This document shows positions 1 to 8,721 of a stretch of DNA of 64,000 bases, piece after piece; position 1 is the first letter of the stretch; each line of letters begins with the position of its first letter. This stretch comes from Perlucidibaca wandonensis. Lineage in GTDB: Bacteria > Pseudomonadota > Gammaproteobacteria > Pseudomonadales > Moraxellaceae. Position numbers and translations under genes: made by a program. The notes beneath the pieces were generated by a model, which searched no databases, was not told where the DNA came from, and saw only the letters and a list, made by a program, of their open reading frames with translations. Where the stretch lies: positions 806,001 through 870,000 of the forward strand of contig NZ_JBHTIT010000001.1 in assembly GCF_042677145.1 (NCBI RefSeq), written 5' to 3'.

Positions 1-1188
1 ATCAACTTACGTTGGGCATTTGCGCTACTGCTTGTGCTGATGGCATTCGCTTGCGAATGGCTAGCTGAACCTGCGCCAAATTGGTTTACAAGCCTGCTTT
101 TGGCTTTTTCTTTACTGATACTAATTAACGTATTGAGTCAGCTACGGCTGCGCTCAACGCTCGCTGTTGATCATGACGAGTTATTTCTCCAGCTACTGTT
201 TGATCTAGTGGTTTTGACCTGGCTATTTCGCGAGAGCGGCGGCAGTAGTAACCCCTTTATTACCTATTACCTTGTGCCACTGGCGGTAGCTGCATCGACA
301 TTGGCGTGGCGACAAACGTACTGCTTAGCGCTGCTGATGCTTAGTGCCTATGGCGCGTTATTTTGGTGGCCTATCCCCGTCGCGCAAAATCCTTGGCCGT
401 GGCATAGCTATGAAGGTCATTTGCTCGGCATGTGGGCAAACTTCGGCATTAGTGCTGGCTTGCTGGTATTTTTTCTCAGCCGTATGCATCAGCGCTTACG
501 GGCACAAGAGCAGCATCACATTGAGCAGCAGCGCCAGCAGTTATTACGCGATCAGGCGTTGGCTTTAGGCTCTTTAGCAGCCACTGCCGTGCATGATTTA
601 GCGACGCCGATTGCCACCTTAACGCTATTGGCGGAAGAGCTAGATGGCGTGTCGACAGATTTACGTGCCGATGTTCAAGCCCAGCTACAGCGCTGTCGTA
701 GTATTTTGGCTGAGCTGCGTGAGCAAGCGCAGCATCCTGAGCTGTTGCCAGAGCAGCCTTTGGCGCAACTCATGGAACATATTGTTGCGCCATTACGTGA
801 AAGCTTCGCCAGTAAAAAGATCACGCTGACTGTTAGCTCACCAAGTACTGCGCTTGCTATGCCGTGGAAGGCTCAGCAAGTTATTAGTAATGCTTTGAAA
901 AATGCTTTGGAGGCGCCAGCCACGGAGGTTTTCATTAAGGCGAGTGCCAATGCTGTGCATTTTAGCTGTGAGATTCGTGACAATGGCCCGGGATTCACGC
1001 AGGCCATGCTCACCGCGGCACATGAGCAGCGCTTGGAGCCTTATGCCAGTCAAAAGCCTGATGGCTTAGGCCTTGGTCTGTGCTTGGCGCTGATTACCTT
1101 AGATGAGCTTGGCGGCTCGTTATCGCTCAGCAATGATGCCGGTGCAGTGGTGAGCATTACGTTACCGCTGCCGCTGGCGTCAAAATGA
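1..1188 (+). CDS. RegB/PrrB/RoxS-type redox sensor histidine kinase (5' end outside window)
   Basis: Membrane histidine kinase that senses the respiratory (ubiquinone) redox state and phosphorylates the regulator encoded next. The frame is open from base 1, so the start lies upstream; ATG 34 is internal. Hydrophobic segments fill the first third. The family's quinone-binding heptapeptide GGxxNPF is present as GGSSNPF (238-258). The H-box reads AVHDLATPIATL, with the phospho-accepting His codon at 592-594. The Cys of RCRSIL (694-696) sits where RegB has its redox-active cysteine. The N, G1 and G2 boxes (NALKNALE, DNGPGF, GLGLGL) complete the ATPase domain. The regulator gene begins 22 nt downstream. 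In Pseudomonas the equivalent pair is RoxS/RoxR; the role here is inferred from family. Confidence 0.88.
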   Translation: MNLRWAFALLLVLMAFACEWLAEPAPNWFTSLLLAFSLLILINVLSQLRLRSTLAVDHDELFLQLLFDLVVLTWLFRESGGSSNPFITYYLVPLAVAASTLAWRQTYCLALLMLSAYGALFWWPIPVAQNPWPWHSYEGHLLGMWANFGISAGLLVFFLSRMHQRLRAQEQHHIEQQRQQLLRDQALALGSLAATAVHDLATPIATLTLLAEELDGVSTDLRADVQAQLQRCRSILAELREQAQHPELLPEQPLAQLMEHIVAPLRESFASKKITLTVSSPSTALAMPWKAQQVISNALKNALEAPATEVFIKASANAVHFSCEIRDNGPGFTQAMLTAAHEQRLEPYASQKPDGLGLGLCLALITLDELGGSLSLSNDAGAVVSITLPLPLASK

Positions 1189-1210
1189 TGCGCTTACTAA
1201 TGAGTCGCCG

Positions 1211-1747
1211 ATGAAGTTACTTATTATTGATGATGATGAAGGTTTTCGTTCAGCCTTGGCGCGCGCCTGTGAGCGCCGTGGCTGCACAGTTGCCGTGGCG
1301 GCTGATCGTGCATCGGCTCTAGGCTTAGCTTTAGAGTTTGAGCCGGATGCAGCGGTAGTGGATTTGCGTTTGGCTGATGCTTCGGGGCTGGCGTTGCTGC
1401 CTGAGCTTCTGGCTATTCGGCCGGCATTGCGCATGCTCATGCTTACTGGCTTTAGCTCGATTGCGACAGCAGTGGATGCAGTGAAGCGCGGGGCGGTGAA
1501 CTATTTGGCTAAACCTGCATCTGTGGAAGACATTTTGTCCGCCTTGCGCGTAGGCAATGCACCCGAAGAAACGGCGGCGGATCGTCACGTCGATGTGCCG
1601 GCTTTAAGCGTGGATAGGCTGGCTTGGGAGCATATTCAGCGAGTGTTATTGGAAGAGGATGGCAATGTGTCGTCGACCGCGCGTCGCTTAGGAATGCATC
1701 GGCGCACATTGCAGCGGCGCTTAAGTAAACGCCCTGTGGCTAATTAA
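1211..1747 (+). CDS. RegA/PrrA/RoxR-type response regulator
   Basis: Cytoplasmic partner of the kinase just upstream. The receiver domain covers roughly residues 1-115, with the acidic triplet D7-D9, phospho-acceptor D51 (VVDLR), T79 and K101 (AKP). The last ~40 residues form a Fis-like helix-turn-helix (GNVSSTARRLGMHRRTLQRR), nearly invariant in RegA/ActR/PrrA proteins. Its 178 aa are the usual length. Members switch genes for respiration, terminal oxidases and carbon or nitrogen use according to redox state. The next features (dsbD, ccm) concern cytochrome c and disulfide chemistry, which fits, but no binding site was identified here. The Shine-Dalgarno for ATG 1211 is weak, so translation may be coupled to the kinase. 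Confidence 0.9.
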   Translation: MKLLIIDDDEGFRSALARACERRGCTVAVAADRASALGLALEFEPDAAVVDLRLADASGLALLPELLAIRPALRMLMLTGFSSIATAVDAVKRGAVNYLAKPASVEDILSALRVGNAPEETAADRHVDVPALSVDRLAWEHIQRVLLEEDGNVSSTARRLGMHRRTLQRRLSKRPVAN

Positions 1748-1770
1748 GGGCCGCTGTCAGTAGCGGCCCT
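1747..1770. terminator. Stem-loop between convergent regulator and dedA genes
   Basis: A perfect 9-bp inverted repeat (AGGGCCGCT / AGCGGCCCT) with a 6-nt loop lies between the response regulator stop and the dedA stop. There is no clean T-run on the plus strand; on the minus strand the stem is followed by an AT-rich TTAATTA. It probably acts as a weak bidirectional terminator. Confidence 0.5.
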
Positions 1771-1781
1771 CATCAAAAGCA

Positions 1782-2420
1782 CTACGGCAATATTGGCCCA
1801 GTACGACGGGCTTTAATAAAGCCAATGATTCCTGGCAATACACTCAAGCCGATGATGCCGAAAATCACGAAAACAAAGTTTTCTTTCACGACAGGCAGGT
1901 TGCCAAAGAAATTGCCTAGCGTGACAAATGTGCCGACCCAGAGAATGCCACCAAAGACATCGATGGCGAAAAAGCGGCGATAGTTCATGTGGCCAACGCC
2001 AGCAACAAACGGCGCTAAGGTGCGGACAATGGGCATGAAGCGGGCAATAACGATGGTTTTGCCGCCATGTTTAGCAAAGAATGACTGCGTGCGATCAAGA
2101 TCCTTGCGGCGTATCCAGCGCGAATCCCAGGTGTAGACACGCTCACCAATGGTGCGGCCAACCCAGTAATTGCAGTTGTCACCTAGCACCGCAGCAAACC
2201 AGAGCAGCAGCGTCAATGTCACTGGGTCCATGATGCCAGTCGCGGCCAGTGCGCCGGCGGCAAAGAGCAGGCTGTCGCCGGGTAAAAACGGCATCACGAC
2301 TACGCCAGTTTCGACAAACACGATGAGAAATAGCAGACCATAAATCATGGTCGAACCGTGCTCATTGGCGAAGGTTTGCAAGTGAACATCCACATGCAAG
2401 ATGAAGTCGATCAGTTCCAT
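1782..2420 (-). CDS. DedA family inner-membrane protein
   Basis: Polytopic inner-membrane protein of 212 aa in the DedA/SNARE-associated (PF09335) family. Family members are linked to undecaprenyl- or other lipid-carrier recycling, proton-motive-force homeostasis and drug tolerance. Visible family features are MPFLPGDSLLFAAGAL near the first re-entrant segment and ARFMPIVRTLAPFVAG, carrying the conserved arginines. Several hydrophobic helices follow. It lies downstream of dsbD on the same strand and overlaps its 3' end by 10 nt, so the two are probably translated from one message. Function is assigned by family only. Confidence 0.88.
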   Translation of the reverse strand: MELIDFILHVDVHLQTFANEHGSTMIYGLLFLIVFVETGVVVMPFLPGDSLLFAAGALAATGIMDPVTLTLLLWFAAVLGDNCNYWVGRTIGERVYTWDSRWIRRKDLDRTQSFFAKHGGKTIVIARFMPIVRTLAPFVAGVGHMNYRRFFAIDVFGGILWVGTFVTLGNFFGNLPVVKENFVFVIFGIIGLSVLPGIIGFIKARRTGPILP

Positions 2421-4282
2421 ACGCGCTCCAAATGTGCGGCAAAGTTATCAAGGCTGGTGGCGCCAACGAGGTTGTTTTGCGGCGTGCCAGCGGCATCCCA
2501 AAACAAATACGCGGGTGGGCCAAATAAGTTGTTTTCTGACATCCACGCTAATTGGTCGGCGGTGGTGGCGGTGATATCAAATTTGATGCGTTTCGCCGGT
2601 TTTAATAGCGCTTGAATGCTGGGTTTGGCGAGCACATCGTTTTCCATTTCGATGCAGCTCACGCACCAGTCTGCGTACACATCGACAATGACTGGCTGGC
2701 CTTTGGCTTTAGCCTCGGCAATTAGACTATTGAGATCTGCGCGCTCGCTAACGCGGACAAAGCCCAGAGCGTCTTCACCGTTGCCGTTTTGCACAGCTTT
2801 AGCGGGCAGCTGCCATGGTTTTAGCAATTGATGGCCACCTTGCGCACCAGACCAAACGAGGCTGCCGGCATAGATCATCATAATGGTGGCGAGCAGTAAG
2901 GCGAGGAGGCGACGCTGCGAGCCGATGCTGACGAGGCCAAGCGCGCTTAGGCCGAAAAATACGCCCCAGCCAATTTGTGCCTGAGCAGGGCTGACTAAGC
3001 GTAATAACATCAATGCGGCAACGGCGAGCAAGCCCCAGGCGAATAGGCGTTTGACGTTATCCATCCAACCGCCAGCTTTGGGAATCAAGCGCGCGCCGCC
3101 GGCACCCAGCACGAGTAATGGCAGGCCCATGCCCATACTTAGGGCAAATAAGGCGCTGCCACCGAGGACGGCATCTTGGCTCGTGCTTAGGAAGAGCATG
3201 ACGCCAGCCAATGGTGCTGATACGCAAGGCGAGACGATGACGCTGCTGATTGCACCCATGACAAATACTGAACCGTAGACGCCACCGCGTTGTTGCTGCT
3301 GCGCTTGGTTGAGTTTATCTTGCCAGGCTTGCGGCAGGGCGATGGCGCGGCCTTGCCAAAGCATGATGGCGAGTGCAATAAAAATCAGCGCGAAGCTGAT
3401 GAGCACAGCCGGCTTTTGCAATAAGGCCGAGATGTTTGCCGCCGCACCGAGGCTGGCAATGAGCAGGCCGGCGATGGTGTACATGACACTCATGCCGAGC
3501 ACATAGCTCAGCGCCAATAAAAAGCCTTGGCGTGCGGTTGGCGTTTTTTGCCCTGCAATAATGGCCGATAAGATCGGCAGCATCGGCAACACGCAGGGCG
3601 TGAATGCTAGGCCTAGACCTAGCAAAAGGAACATGCCTAGCACAACTGGAAATGAGGCTGTTGCTAGCCATTGTGCTAGGGCGTTGGCGTTGGTGGCATC
3701 TGGTGCAGTTGAGGGGGCTGCAACTTGAGGTTGGAGATTTTCAAAAGAGGCTTGCTCTTGTTGAATCACAGCAGGCGCACTCGCCATCGTAGCTGAGCCG
3801 CTTAAATCGGGCTGCCAACGCGCCAAGTCCACAGGCACGCGCCAAACTTCTGGCGGATAGCACAAACCCGCATCGGCGCAACCTTGGTAACGCACCAAAA
3901 GCTCGACAACACCGGTCGCCTCATGCGCCGGCGCCGGAATCGTCAGATTAATATATTCGCGATAGACCGTGACGCGGCCAAATGTCGGGTCGTCATGGCT
4001 TTCGCCAAGGCTGGAGATGGTATGCGCAGGCAACATGGGTGCAATGCTGCCATCGGCCCATTTCAGCTGAAATTGATTATCGTAAAGATAGTGCCCTGGC
4101 GTGATGGCAAAATGCAGAACTAGGTCGCCATCTTCTGCTAAAACACTAGGAATAAACGCTTGATCAACGGGTAAAAATTCGCCTTGGCGCGGCGTATTGC
4201 CAAAAAGGCCAGAGGCATGACTTACGCTGGTGCTAATAAACAGCAAGCAAAAAAGCGCAAAGGTGAAAAGGCCGCGTTTCAT
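2411..4282 (-). CDS. dsbD: Thiol:disulfide interchange protein DsbD
   Basis: Carries electrons from cytoplasmic thioredoxin across the inner membrane to periplasmic substrates such as DsbC and the cytochrome c maturation thioredoxin. ATG 4282 is preferred because it gives a proper signal peptide (MKRGLFTFALFCLLF...SHA); an in-frame ATG at 4330 would add 16 residues. The periplasmic alpha domain follows, with its cysteine pair in YQGCADAGLCYPP. Next comes an eight-helix membrane domain with the paired cysteines of FTPCVLP and VSPCVSAPL. The C-terminal thioredoxin domain has active site WCVSC. Length of about 623 aa is normal. Its position divergent from ccmABCDE fits its role in supplying reductant for haem attachment. 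Confidence 0.95.
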   Translation of the reverse strand: MKRGLFTFALFCLLFISTSVSHASGLFGNTPRQGEFLPVDQAFIPSVLAEDGDLVLHFAITPGHYLYDNQFQLKWADGSIAPMLPAHTISSLGESHDDPTFGRVTVYREYINLTIPAPAHEATGVVELLVRYQGCADAGLCYPPEVWRVPVDLARWQPDLSGSATMASAPAVIQQEQASFENLQPQVAAPSTAPDATNANALAQWLATASFPVVLGMFLLLGLGLAFTPCVLPMLPILSAIIAGQKTPTARQGFLLALSYVLGMSVMYTIAGLLIASLGAAANISALLQKPAVLISFALIFIALAIMLWQGRAIALPQAWQDKLNQAQQQQRGGVYGSVFVMGAISSVIVSPCVSAPLAGVMLFLSTSQDAVLGGSALFALSMGMGLPLLVLGAGGARLIPKAGGWMDNVKRLFAWGLLAVAALMLLRLVSPAQAQIGWGVFFGLSALGLVSIGSQRRLLALLLATIMMIYAGSLVWSGAQGGHQLLKPWQLPAKAVQNGNGEDALGFVRVSERADLNSLIAEAKAKGQPVIVDVYADWCVSCIEMENDVLAKPSIQALLKPAKRIKFDITATTADQLAWMSENNLFGPPAYLFWDAAGTPQNNLVGATSLDNFAAHLERVWN

Positions 4283-4512
4283 GCGTAGATCACGCGGCGC
4301 AGGATAAGCTAGCGACTGAGAGCAATTCATGGCGTATTCAAACTCGGCATGGCAAAACCTATGAGATTAAGCACATTTCAGGGCAGTTAAGGCGCGCAAG
4401 TATGGCCTGCACGGGCGAAGGCTGCAAAGCCTATGCCGACAAATCCGTCGGTGATGCTAGAGAGACGCATAAGCCGAGCGCTTAGGCTACACTACGCGCA
4501 GATTTTTCGGGG

Positions 4513-5151
4513 GTGGCCGTGTTACGAGTGCAAGGCTTGAGTGCGTGGCGAGATGACCGTTGCTTATATTGCGATGTCGATCTGTCGTTGCCGACCGGCA
4601 CGGTCATGCAAATTCGCGGCCCCAATGGCGCTGGCAAGACCACTTTGCTTAAGCACATCGCAGGTTTGTCAGGGCGGCGAGCAGGGCAGGTTAGCTGGGC
4701 ATCTACAGACAGTCATGATGACCGCGATACCTTCACGCAACAGATGCTTTATCTTGGCCATTTGCCTGGCGTGAAATCGGCCTTAACTGTGGCTGAAAAC
4801 CTACAAGCCCTCGCGGCGTGTCGCGGCATCAATTTGTTGACGCATACTATTTCGCAAGCACTCAATACCGTTCACCTCGGCGGCTATGACGATATGCCAT
4901 GCCACCAACTCTCTGCCGGCCAATTGCGCCGCGTTGCACTAGCCCGACTGTTTACTGAGCCTGTGCCGTTATGGCTGCTCGATGAGCCATTTACCGCGAT
5001 CGACCAAGCTGGCGTGCGCGAGCTAGAGGGCTGGTTGGCAGCACACAGCGAGCAAGGTGGCGTGGTACTACTCACTACGCACCATCCGTTAGCGCTAAAC
5101 TGTCCGCTGCAATTCCTTGATCTTCAACCGATTGTTGAGGACTGGCACTGA
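4513..5151 (+). CDS. ccmA: Cytochrome c biogenesis haem exporter ATP-binding protein CcmA
   Basis: ATPase of the CcmABCD complex; hydrolysis releases haem-loaded CcmE in the periplasm. Walker A is GPNGAGKTTLLK, the signature LSAGQLRRVALAR and Walker B WLLDEPFTAID. At 212 aa it has the compact size of CcmA. GTG 4513 is the first in-frame start. A second GTG at 4519 is better spaced from the GGGGG at 4509-4513 and may be the true one. The gene ends in TGATG, sharing one base with ccmB. First gene of the ccmABCDE run. Confidence 0.95.
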   Translation: MAVLRVQGLSAWRDDRCLYCDVDLSLPTGTVMQIRGPNGAGKTTLLKHIAGLSGRRAGQVSWASTDSHDDRDTFTQQMLYLGHLPGVKSALTVAENLQALAACRGINLLTHTISQALNTVHLGGYDDMPCHQLSAGQLRRVALARLFTEPVPLWLLDEPFTAIDQAGVRELEGWLAAHSEQGGVVLLTTHHPLALNCPLQFLDLQPIVEDWH

Positions 5152-5822
5152 TGTCGGCCTTTACCGCGGTGCTTGTTCGCGATCTCCGCATCGGTCTGCG
5201 CCAAGGAGGCGGCTGGCTAAACCCGCTGGTTTTTTTCCTGATGGTGATTGCGCTAATCCCGCTCGCGGTAAGCCCTGCGCCCGATAAATTGCGTGAGCTC
5301 GCCGGTGGCATCATCTGGATTGCGGCCTTGCTGGCCGTGCTACTGGCTATGGATGGGCTGTTTCGTAGCGACTTTGACGATGGCACGCTAGAGCAATTAT
5401 CGCTACATTCGGCGCCATTGGCGTGGCTGGTGCTGGCAAAAATCATCGCGCACTGGCTGCTTACTGGCCTGTGTTTAACGTTGCTGGCACCATTAGCGGC
5501 GCTGTTACTAAACTTACCGGCACATGCCATTGGCGTGCTGTGTTTGAGCTTGCTCATGGGCACGTTAACGCTGAGCTTGATTAGCGCCATCGGTGCAGCA
5601 TTGACGGTTAGCTTGCGGCGTGGCGGATTATTGGTGCCATTAATTACCTTGCCACTGCACATTCCAGTATTGATTTTTGCCACAGCTGCCGTGCAAGCCA
5701 GTGTCGCTGGGCAGCCTGTGTCTGGTTTTATGGCCTTATTAGCGGCATTTTTATTACTGGCACTGATGATCGCGCCAATCGCTAGCGCTGCCGCCATTGG
5801 CCTGACCCAAAGTATTGATTAA
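5151..5822 (+). CDS. ccmB: Haem exporter permease CcmB
   Basis: Integral membrane subunit of the CcmAB transporter module; works with CcmA, CcmC and CcmD to load and release holo-CcmE. The 223-aa product is almost wholly hydrophobic with about six membrane helices. It opens with the typical soluble stretch TAVLVRDLRIGLRQGG and the FFLMVIALIPLAVSP helix, and contains the conserved LFRSDFDDGTLEQL loop. Start ATG 5151 overlaps the ccmA stop by one base. Confidence 0.94.
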   Translation: MSAFTAVLVRDLRIGLRQGGGWLNPLVFFLMVIALIPLAVSPAPDKLRELAGGIIWIAALLAVLLAMDGLFRSDFDDGTLEQLSLHSAPLAWLVLAKIIAHWLLTGLCLTLLAPLAALLLNLPAHAIGVLCLSLLMGTLTLSLISAIGAALTVSLRRGGLLVPLITLPLHIPVLIFATAAVQASVAGQPVSGFMALLAAFLLLALMIAPIASAAAIGLTQSID

Positions 5823-5841
5823 CGCGAGTACAACGACCGAG

Positions 5842-6645
5842 ATGAATGTATATAAACGAGCGTGGGCAAGCATTGAAAGCACAGTAAGCCCGCGGCATTT
5901 TTACCGCTTAAGTGGGCTTTGGCTGCCATGGTTTGCTTGGCCTGCCGCGATATTGCTCAGTGTTGGTCTGATCTGGGGCCTAGCGATTGCCCCCGAGGAT
6001 TACCAGCAAGGTAATAGCTATCGCATTATTTTCATTCATGTGCCGGCGGCAAGCTTGGCCATGGGCGGCTATCTACTCTTGGCCATCTGCGCGGTGATTT
6101 CACTGGTGTGGCGAGTGAAAACAGCCGATGCCGTGGCGCGTGCGGCAGCTCCAGTGGGCGCGCTATTTTGCTTGCTAGCACTGATTACCGGCTCGCTTTG
6201 GGGCAAACCAACGTGGGGCACTTATTGGGTGTGGGATGCACGCCTGACTTCAATGCTGATTTTGCTGTTTTTGTATTGCGGCGTGATGGCTTTGCAGCAA
6301 GCTTTTGATAGCCAAAGCCAGGGCAGCAAAGCTTCGGCCCTGCTTGCTTTGGTCGGCGTCATCAACCTACCCATCATCAAATACTCGGTGGAATGGTGGA
6401 ATACGCTGCATCAAGGCTCAACCTTTCGCATCACCGAACGGCCAACCATGCCGCCAGATATGTACCTACCGTTGTTAGTGATGTTTTTAGGGCTGTATTG
6501 CTTGTTTGCTAGCGTGATTTTAATGCGCAGCCGTCATGAGATTTTGCGCCGAGAAGTGCGTAGTCGCTGGGTGCAGGCAGAGATTCATGGTGAGGCAGCT
6601 ATAGCCGAATTAGTCACACCCTCGAACTCAGTAGGAGGCCGCTAA
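5842..6645 (+). CDS. ccmC: Haem exporter protein CcmC
   Basis: Inner-membrane haem handling protein that presents haem to CcmE. It carries the tryptophan-rich WWD motif (WGTYWVWDARLTS, about 6211-6250) and six hydrophobic helices, with flanking histidines (FIHVPAAS; WWNTLHQG) in the positions that ligate haem. ATG 5842 gives 267 aa, close to the family norm. A TTG at 5815 is also in frame and would overlap ccmB, but the extra nine residues look non-native. The gene ends in TAATG, shared with ccmD. Confidence 0.95.
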   Translation: MNVYKRAWASIESTVSPRHFYRLSGLWLPWFAWPAAILLSVGLIWGLAIAPEDYQQGNSYRIIFIHVPAASLAMGGYLLLAICAVISLVWRVKTADAVARAAAPVGALFCLLALITGSLWGKPTWGTYWVWDARLTSMLILLFLYCGVMALQQAFDSQSQGSKASALLALVGVINLPIIKYSVEWWNTLHQGSTFRITERPTMPPDMYLPLLVMFLGLYCLFASVILMRSRHEILRREVRSRWVQAEIHGEAAIAELVTPSNSVGGR

Positions 6646-6872
6646 TGTATTTCGCAAGCTGGTCTGAGTTTTTCGCCATGGGCGGACATGCGCCTTATGT
6701 TTGGGCCTCCTACGGCATTATGATTTTAAGCCTTGCGGCGTTGATTATTGGCTCGCGCTTAAGTCAGCGCCGTTGGCTGGCATTGCAACGCCGACGCCGG
6801 CAGATTGCACAACAACATTTCTCTGCGGGAAAACCTAATAAAACCACTATTTCAACCACTCAGGAGCGCTAA
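6645..6872 (+). CDS. ccmD: Haem exporter small subunit CcmD
   Basis: Small single-span protein that stabilises the CcmC-CcmE-CcmAB complex. It has 75 aa: the typical N-terminus FFAMGGHAPYVWASYG, one membrane helix, then a strongly basic cytoplasmic tail (RRWLALQRRRRQ). The identity rests on those traits and on its place between ccmC (1-nt overlap) and ccmE (3-nt gap). Confidence 0.9.
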   Translation: MYFASWSEFFAMGGHAPYVWASYGIMILSLAALIIGSRLSQRRWLALQRRRRQIAQQHFSAGKPNKTTISTTQER

Positions 6873-6875
6873 ACC

Positions 6876-7322
6876 ATGCATCCACAACGTCGCCGTCGCC
6901 TAATTTGGGTCGTGCTATTGCTGCTAGGTTTAGGTGCGGTTGTTGCGCTCGCTAGCTATGCGCTGCGGCAAAACATCAACTTGTTTTACACACCTAGCCA
7001 ACTTGCGGCCCATGAAGCGCCGGAAGGCCGAAACATTCAGGTTGGCGGTTTGGTTGTGCAGGGTTCGGTGCAGCGTTCGCCAGACAGCCTTGCTGTGCGC
7101 TTTATGCTCAGTGATTTAAAAGCCACTGTCCCGGTGCAATTTACCGGCATCCTGCCCGATTTATTTCGCGAGGGGCAGGGCATTGTCGCCAATGGTGAGT
7201 GGGTCAATGGCGAGGTTGTCGCCAGTGAAGTCTTGGCCAAACACGATGAGAACTATATGTCGCCGCGGGTAAAAGAGGCCATTGAAGCAGCGGGTCATCC
7301 TGGCGATAAGCCCGCTTATTGA
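6876..7322 (+). CDS. ccmE: Cytochrome c-type biogenesis haem chaperone CcmE
   Basis: Periplasmic haem chaperone that binds haem covalently before handing it to the haem lyase. An N-terminal anchor helix (WVVLLLLGLGAVVALA) precedes an OB-fold domain. The haem-binding motif LAKHDENYMSP is intact, with covalent His123 and Tyr127. Its 148 aa match the family. This is the last ccm gene here: a strong stem-loop follows and the next gene is convergent, so ccmF, ccmG and ccmH must lie elsewhere. Confidence 0.95.
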   Translation: MHPQRRRRLIWVVLLLLGLGAVVALASYALRQNINLFYTPSQLAAHEAPEGRNIQVGGLVVQGSVQRSPDSLAVRFMLSDLKATVPVQFTGILPDLFREGQGIVANGEWVNGEVVASEVLAKHDENYMSPRVKEAIEAAGHPGDKPAY

Positions 7323-7323
7323 G

Positions 7324-7358
7324 CCTTTCGAGTCATTCTTATTGAGAGACTCGAAAGG
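7324..7358. terminator. Bidirectional terminator after ccmE
   Basis: A perfect 11-bp inverted repeat (CCTTTCGAGTC / GACTCGAAAGG) with a 13-nt loop sits between the ccmE stop and the stop of the convergent transporter gene. It is followed by GCTTT on the plus strand. It closes the ccmABCDE unit and probably the opposing gene too. Confidence 0.75.
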
Positions 7359-7361
7359 GCT

Positions 7362-8633
7362 TTACTGTGACGCTTGTTTAAAGCGCCACAGCCAAGTAGT
7401 TAGCAAGGTCAACACACCTAGGCCAGCCATCAGGCTATACAGCGATAAGCCCAGTACGCCGAGCACCACCATCGCGATCAATGCGCTGCTGACCATAAAT
7501 AGCGCATTGAGTACGTTGATGCCGGCTATTACTTGCGCGCGTTCATGCTTGGCCGCATCGGCCTGAATTAGTACATATAAAGGCACGATATAGAGGCCCG
7601 CACCGAAGCCGACTGCTGTGAGCTGAAATATATGACGCCAGACGCCAGACGTTCCCATCCATTGCCGCAGATTTAAGAGCTCACCAACGTAGTGCTGGTT
7701 AGGGATGAGCAGGCTTAGCGCCGCCATCATTAGGCCGCCGACCATCACCACTCGACCTGGTGGCAACACTTTCACTAGTGAGTGACAGGCCAATGAGCCA
7801 ATGCCAATGCCAACCGAAAACAGCACCAATAGAGCCGTTGCCACGCCAGCATCACCACCTAAATAAAGTGCGGTGAATTCGGGCAGCTGCGTTAGCCATA
7901 GTGCGCCAAATAACCAAAACCAAGAGATGCCTAAGCTTAGTTGCCAGCGAAAGGCATTGCGCCGCAGCGCGCCTAAGCAGGCCTTGGTGTTACGTACGAG
8001 ATGATAGTCAGTGCGCTGTTTTGGCTCGATGGCAACACCGATCGGCATATTACGGCTAAAAGCCCAACCAACCACAGCTAGGAAAATCAGGCTGCCACCC
8101 AGTACAGCGACATCAGCATCAAACACGGTGACTAATACGCCGCCAAATAAGCTGCCAAGCAGAATCGCCAAAGATGTGGCGGTCTCAACTAAGGCGTTGG
8201 CTGGCATCAGAGCATTGGGGGCTAGGCGCTCGGGCAACCATGCATATTTTATCGGGCCAAATAGTGCTGACTGTGAGCCCATGCCAAATAGTGTGATCAG
8301 TAGCAGCGGCAATGACTGCAAATAAAATCCAAGAAAAGCCAAGCTCATCAGGCAAATTTCTAGCACTTTAACTTGCTGGGTAAGTTGGGCTTTCTCGAAG
8401 CGATCAGCCCATTGCCCAGCGATGCCGGAAAATAGAAAGAACGGCAGAATGAATAGGCCAGCGCAGAGGTTGGTGAGTAGGCCAACGGGCAGTTCGCTAT
8501 AGGTGGCAGTTTGGAAGGTCAGTAATAAAATCAGCGCCTGCTTAAACGCGTTGTCGTTAAAAGCGCCGAAAAACTGAGTACCAAACAATGGCCAAAATTG
8601 GCGCTGAGCGAGTACGTGACGTAGCGAGACCAT
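7362..8633 (-). CDS. MFS transporter, LplT-like (lysophospholipid flippase type)
   Basis: Inner-membrane major facilitator protein of 423 aa with about 12 hydrophobic helices. The N-terminus (FWPLFGTQFFGAFNDNAFKQA) is characteristic of the LplT/YgeD subfamily and of the MFS domain fused to acyl-ACP synthetases. LplT flips lysophospholipids inward for re-acylation by Aas; here no Aas gene adjoins, so the substrate is inferred only. It is convergent with ccmE and divergent from tamA, with about 90 bp between the starts. ATG 8633 gives a normal N-terminus. Confidence 0.75.
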   Translation of the reverse strand: MVSLRHVLAQRQFWPLFGTQFFGAFNDNAFKQALILLLTFQTATYSELPVGLLTNLCAGLFILPFFLFSGIAGQWADRFEKAQLTQQVKVLEICLMSLAFLGFYLQSLPLLLITLFGMGSQSALFGPIKYAWLPERLAPNALMPANALVETATSLAILLGSLFGGVLVTVFDADVAVLGGSLIFLAVVGWAFSRNMPIGVAIEPKQRTDYHLVRNTKACLGALRRNAFRWQLSLGISWFWLFGALWLTQLPEFTALYLGGDAGVATALLVLFSVGIGIGSLACHSLVKVLPPGRVVMVGGLMMAALSLLIPNQHYVGELLNLRQWMGTSGVWRHIFQLTAVGFGAGLYIVPLYVLIQADAAKHERAQVIAGINVLNALFMVSSALIAMVVLGVLGLSLYSLMAGLGVLTLLTTWLWRFKQASQ

Positions 8634-8721
8634 AAGTGAAACTCGTAGCGGAATTTAGCGTCGAGTATGCCCAGACTGAGGCGATAATCGCTATCATGGC
8701 GCATTAATTTTTCCATAGGCT

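Noticed and set aside
838..1053. Many open frames antisense to, or in other frames of, real genes
   Set aside because: They lie inside clear protein families, lack ribosome binding sites and show biased composition typical of shadow frames.
4331..4512. Promoters and terminators in the dsbD/ccmA divergent region
   Set aside because: A TACACT -10-like box and several 5-bp stems are present, but no matching -35 box; too weak to annotate.
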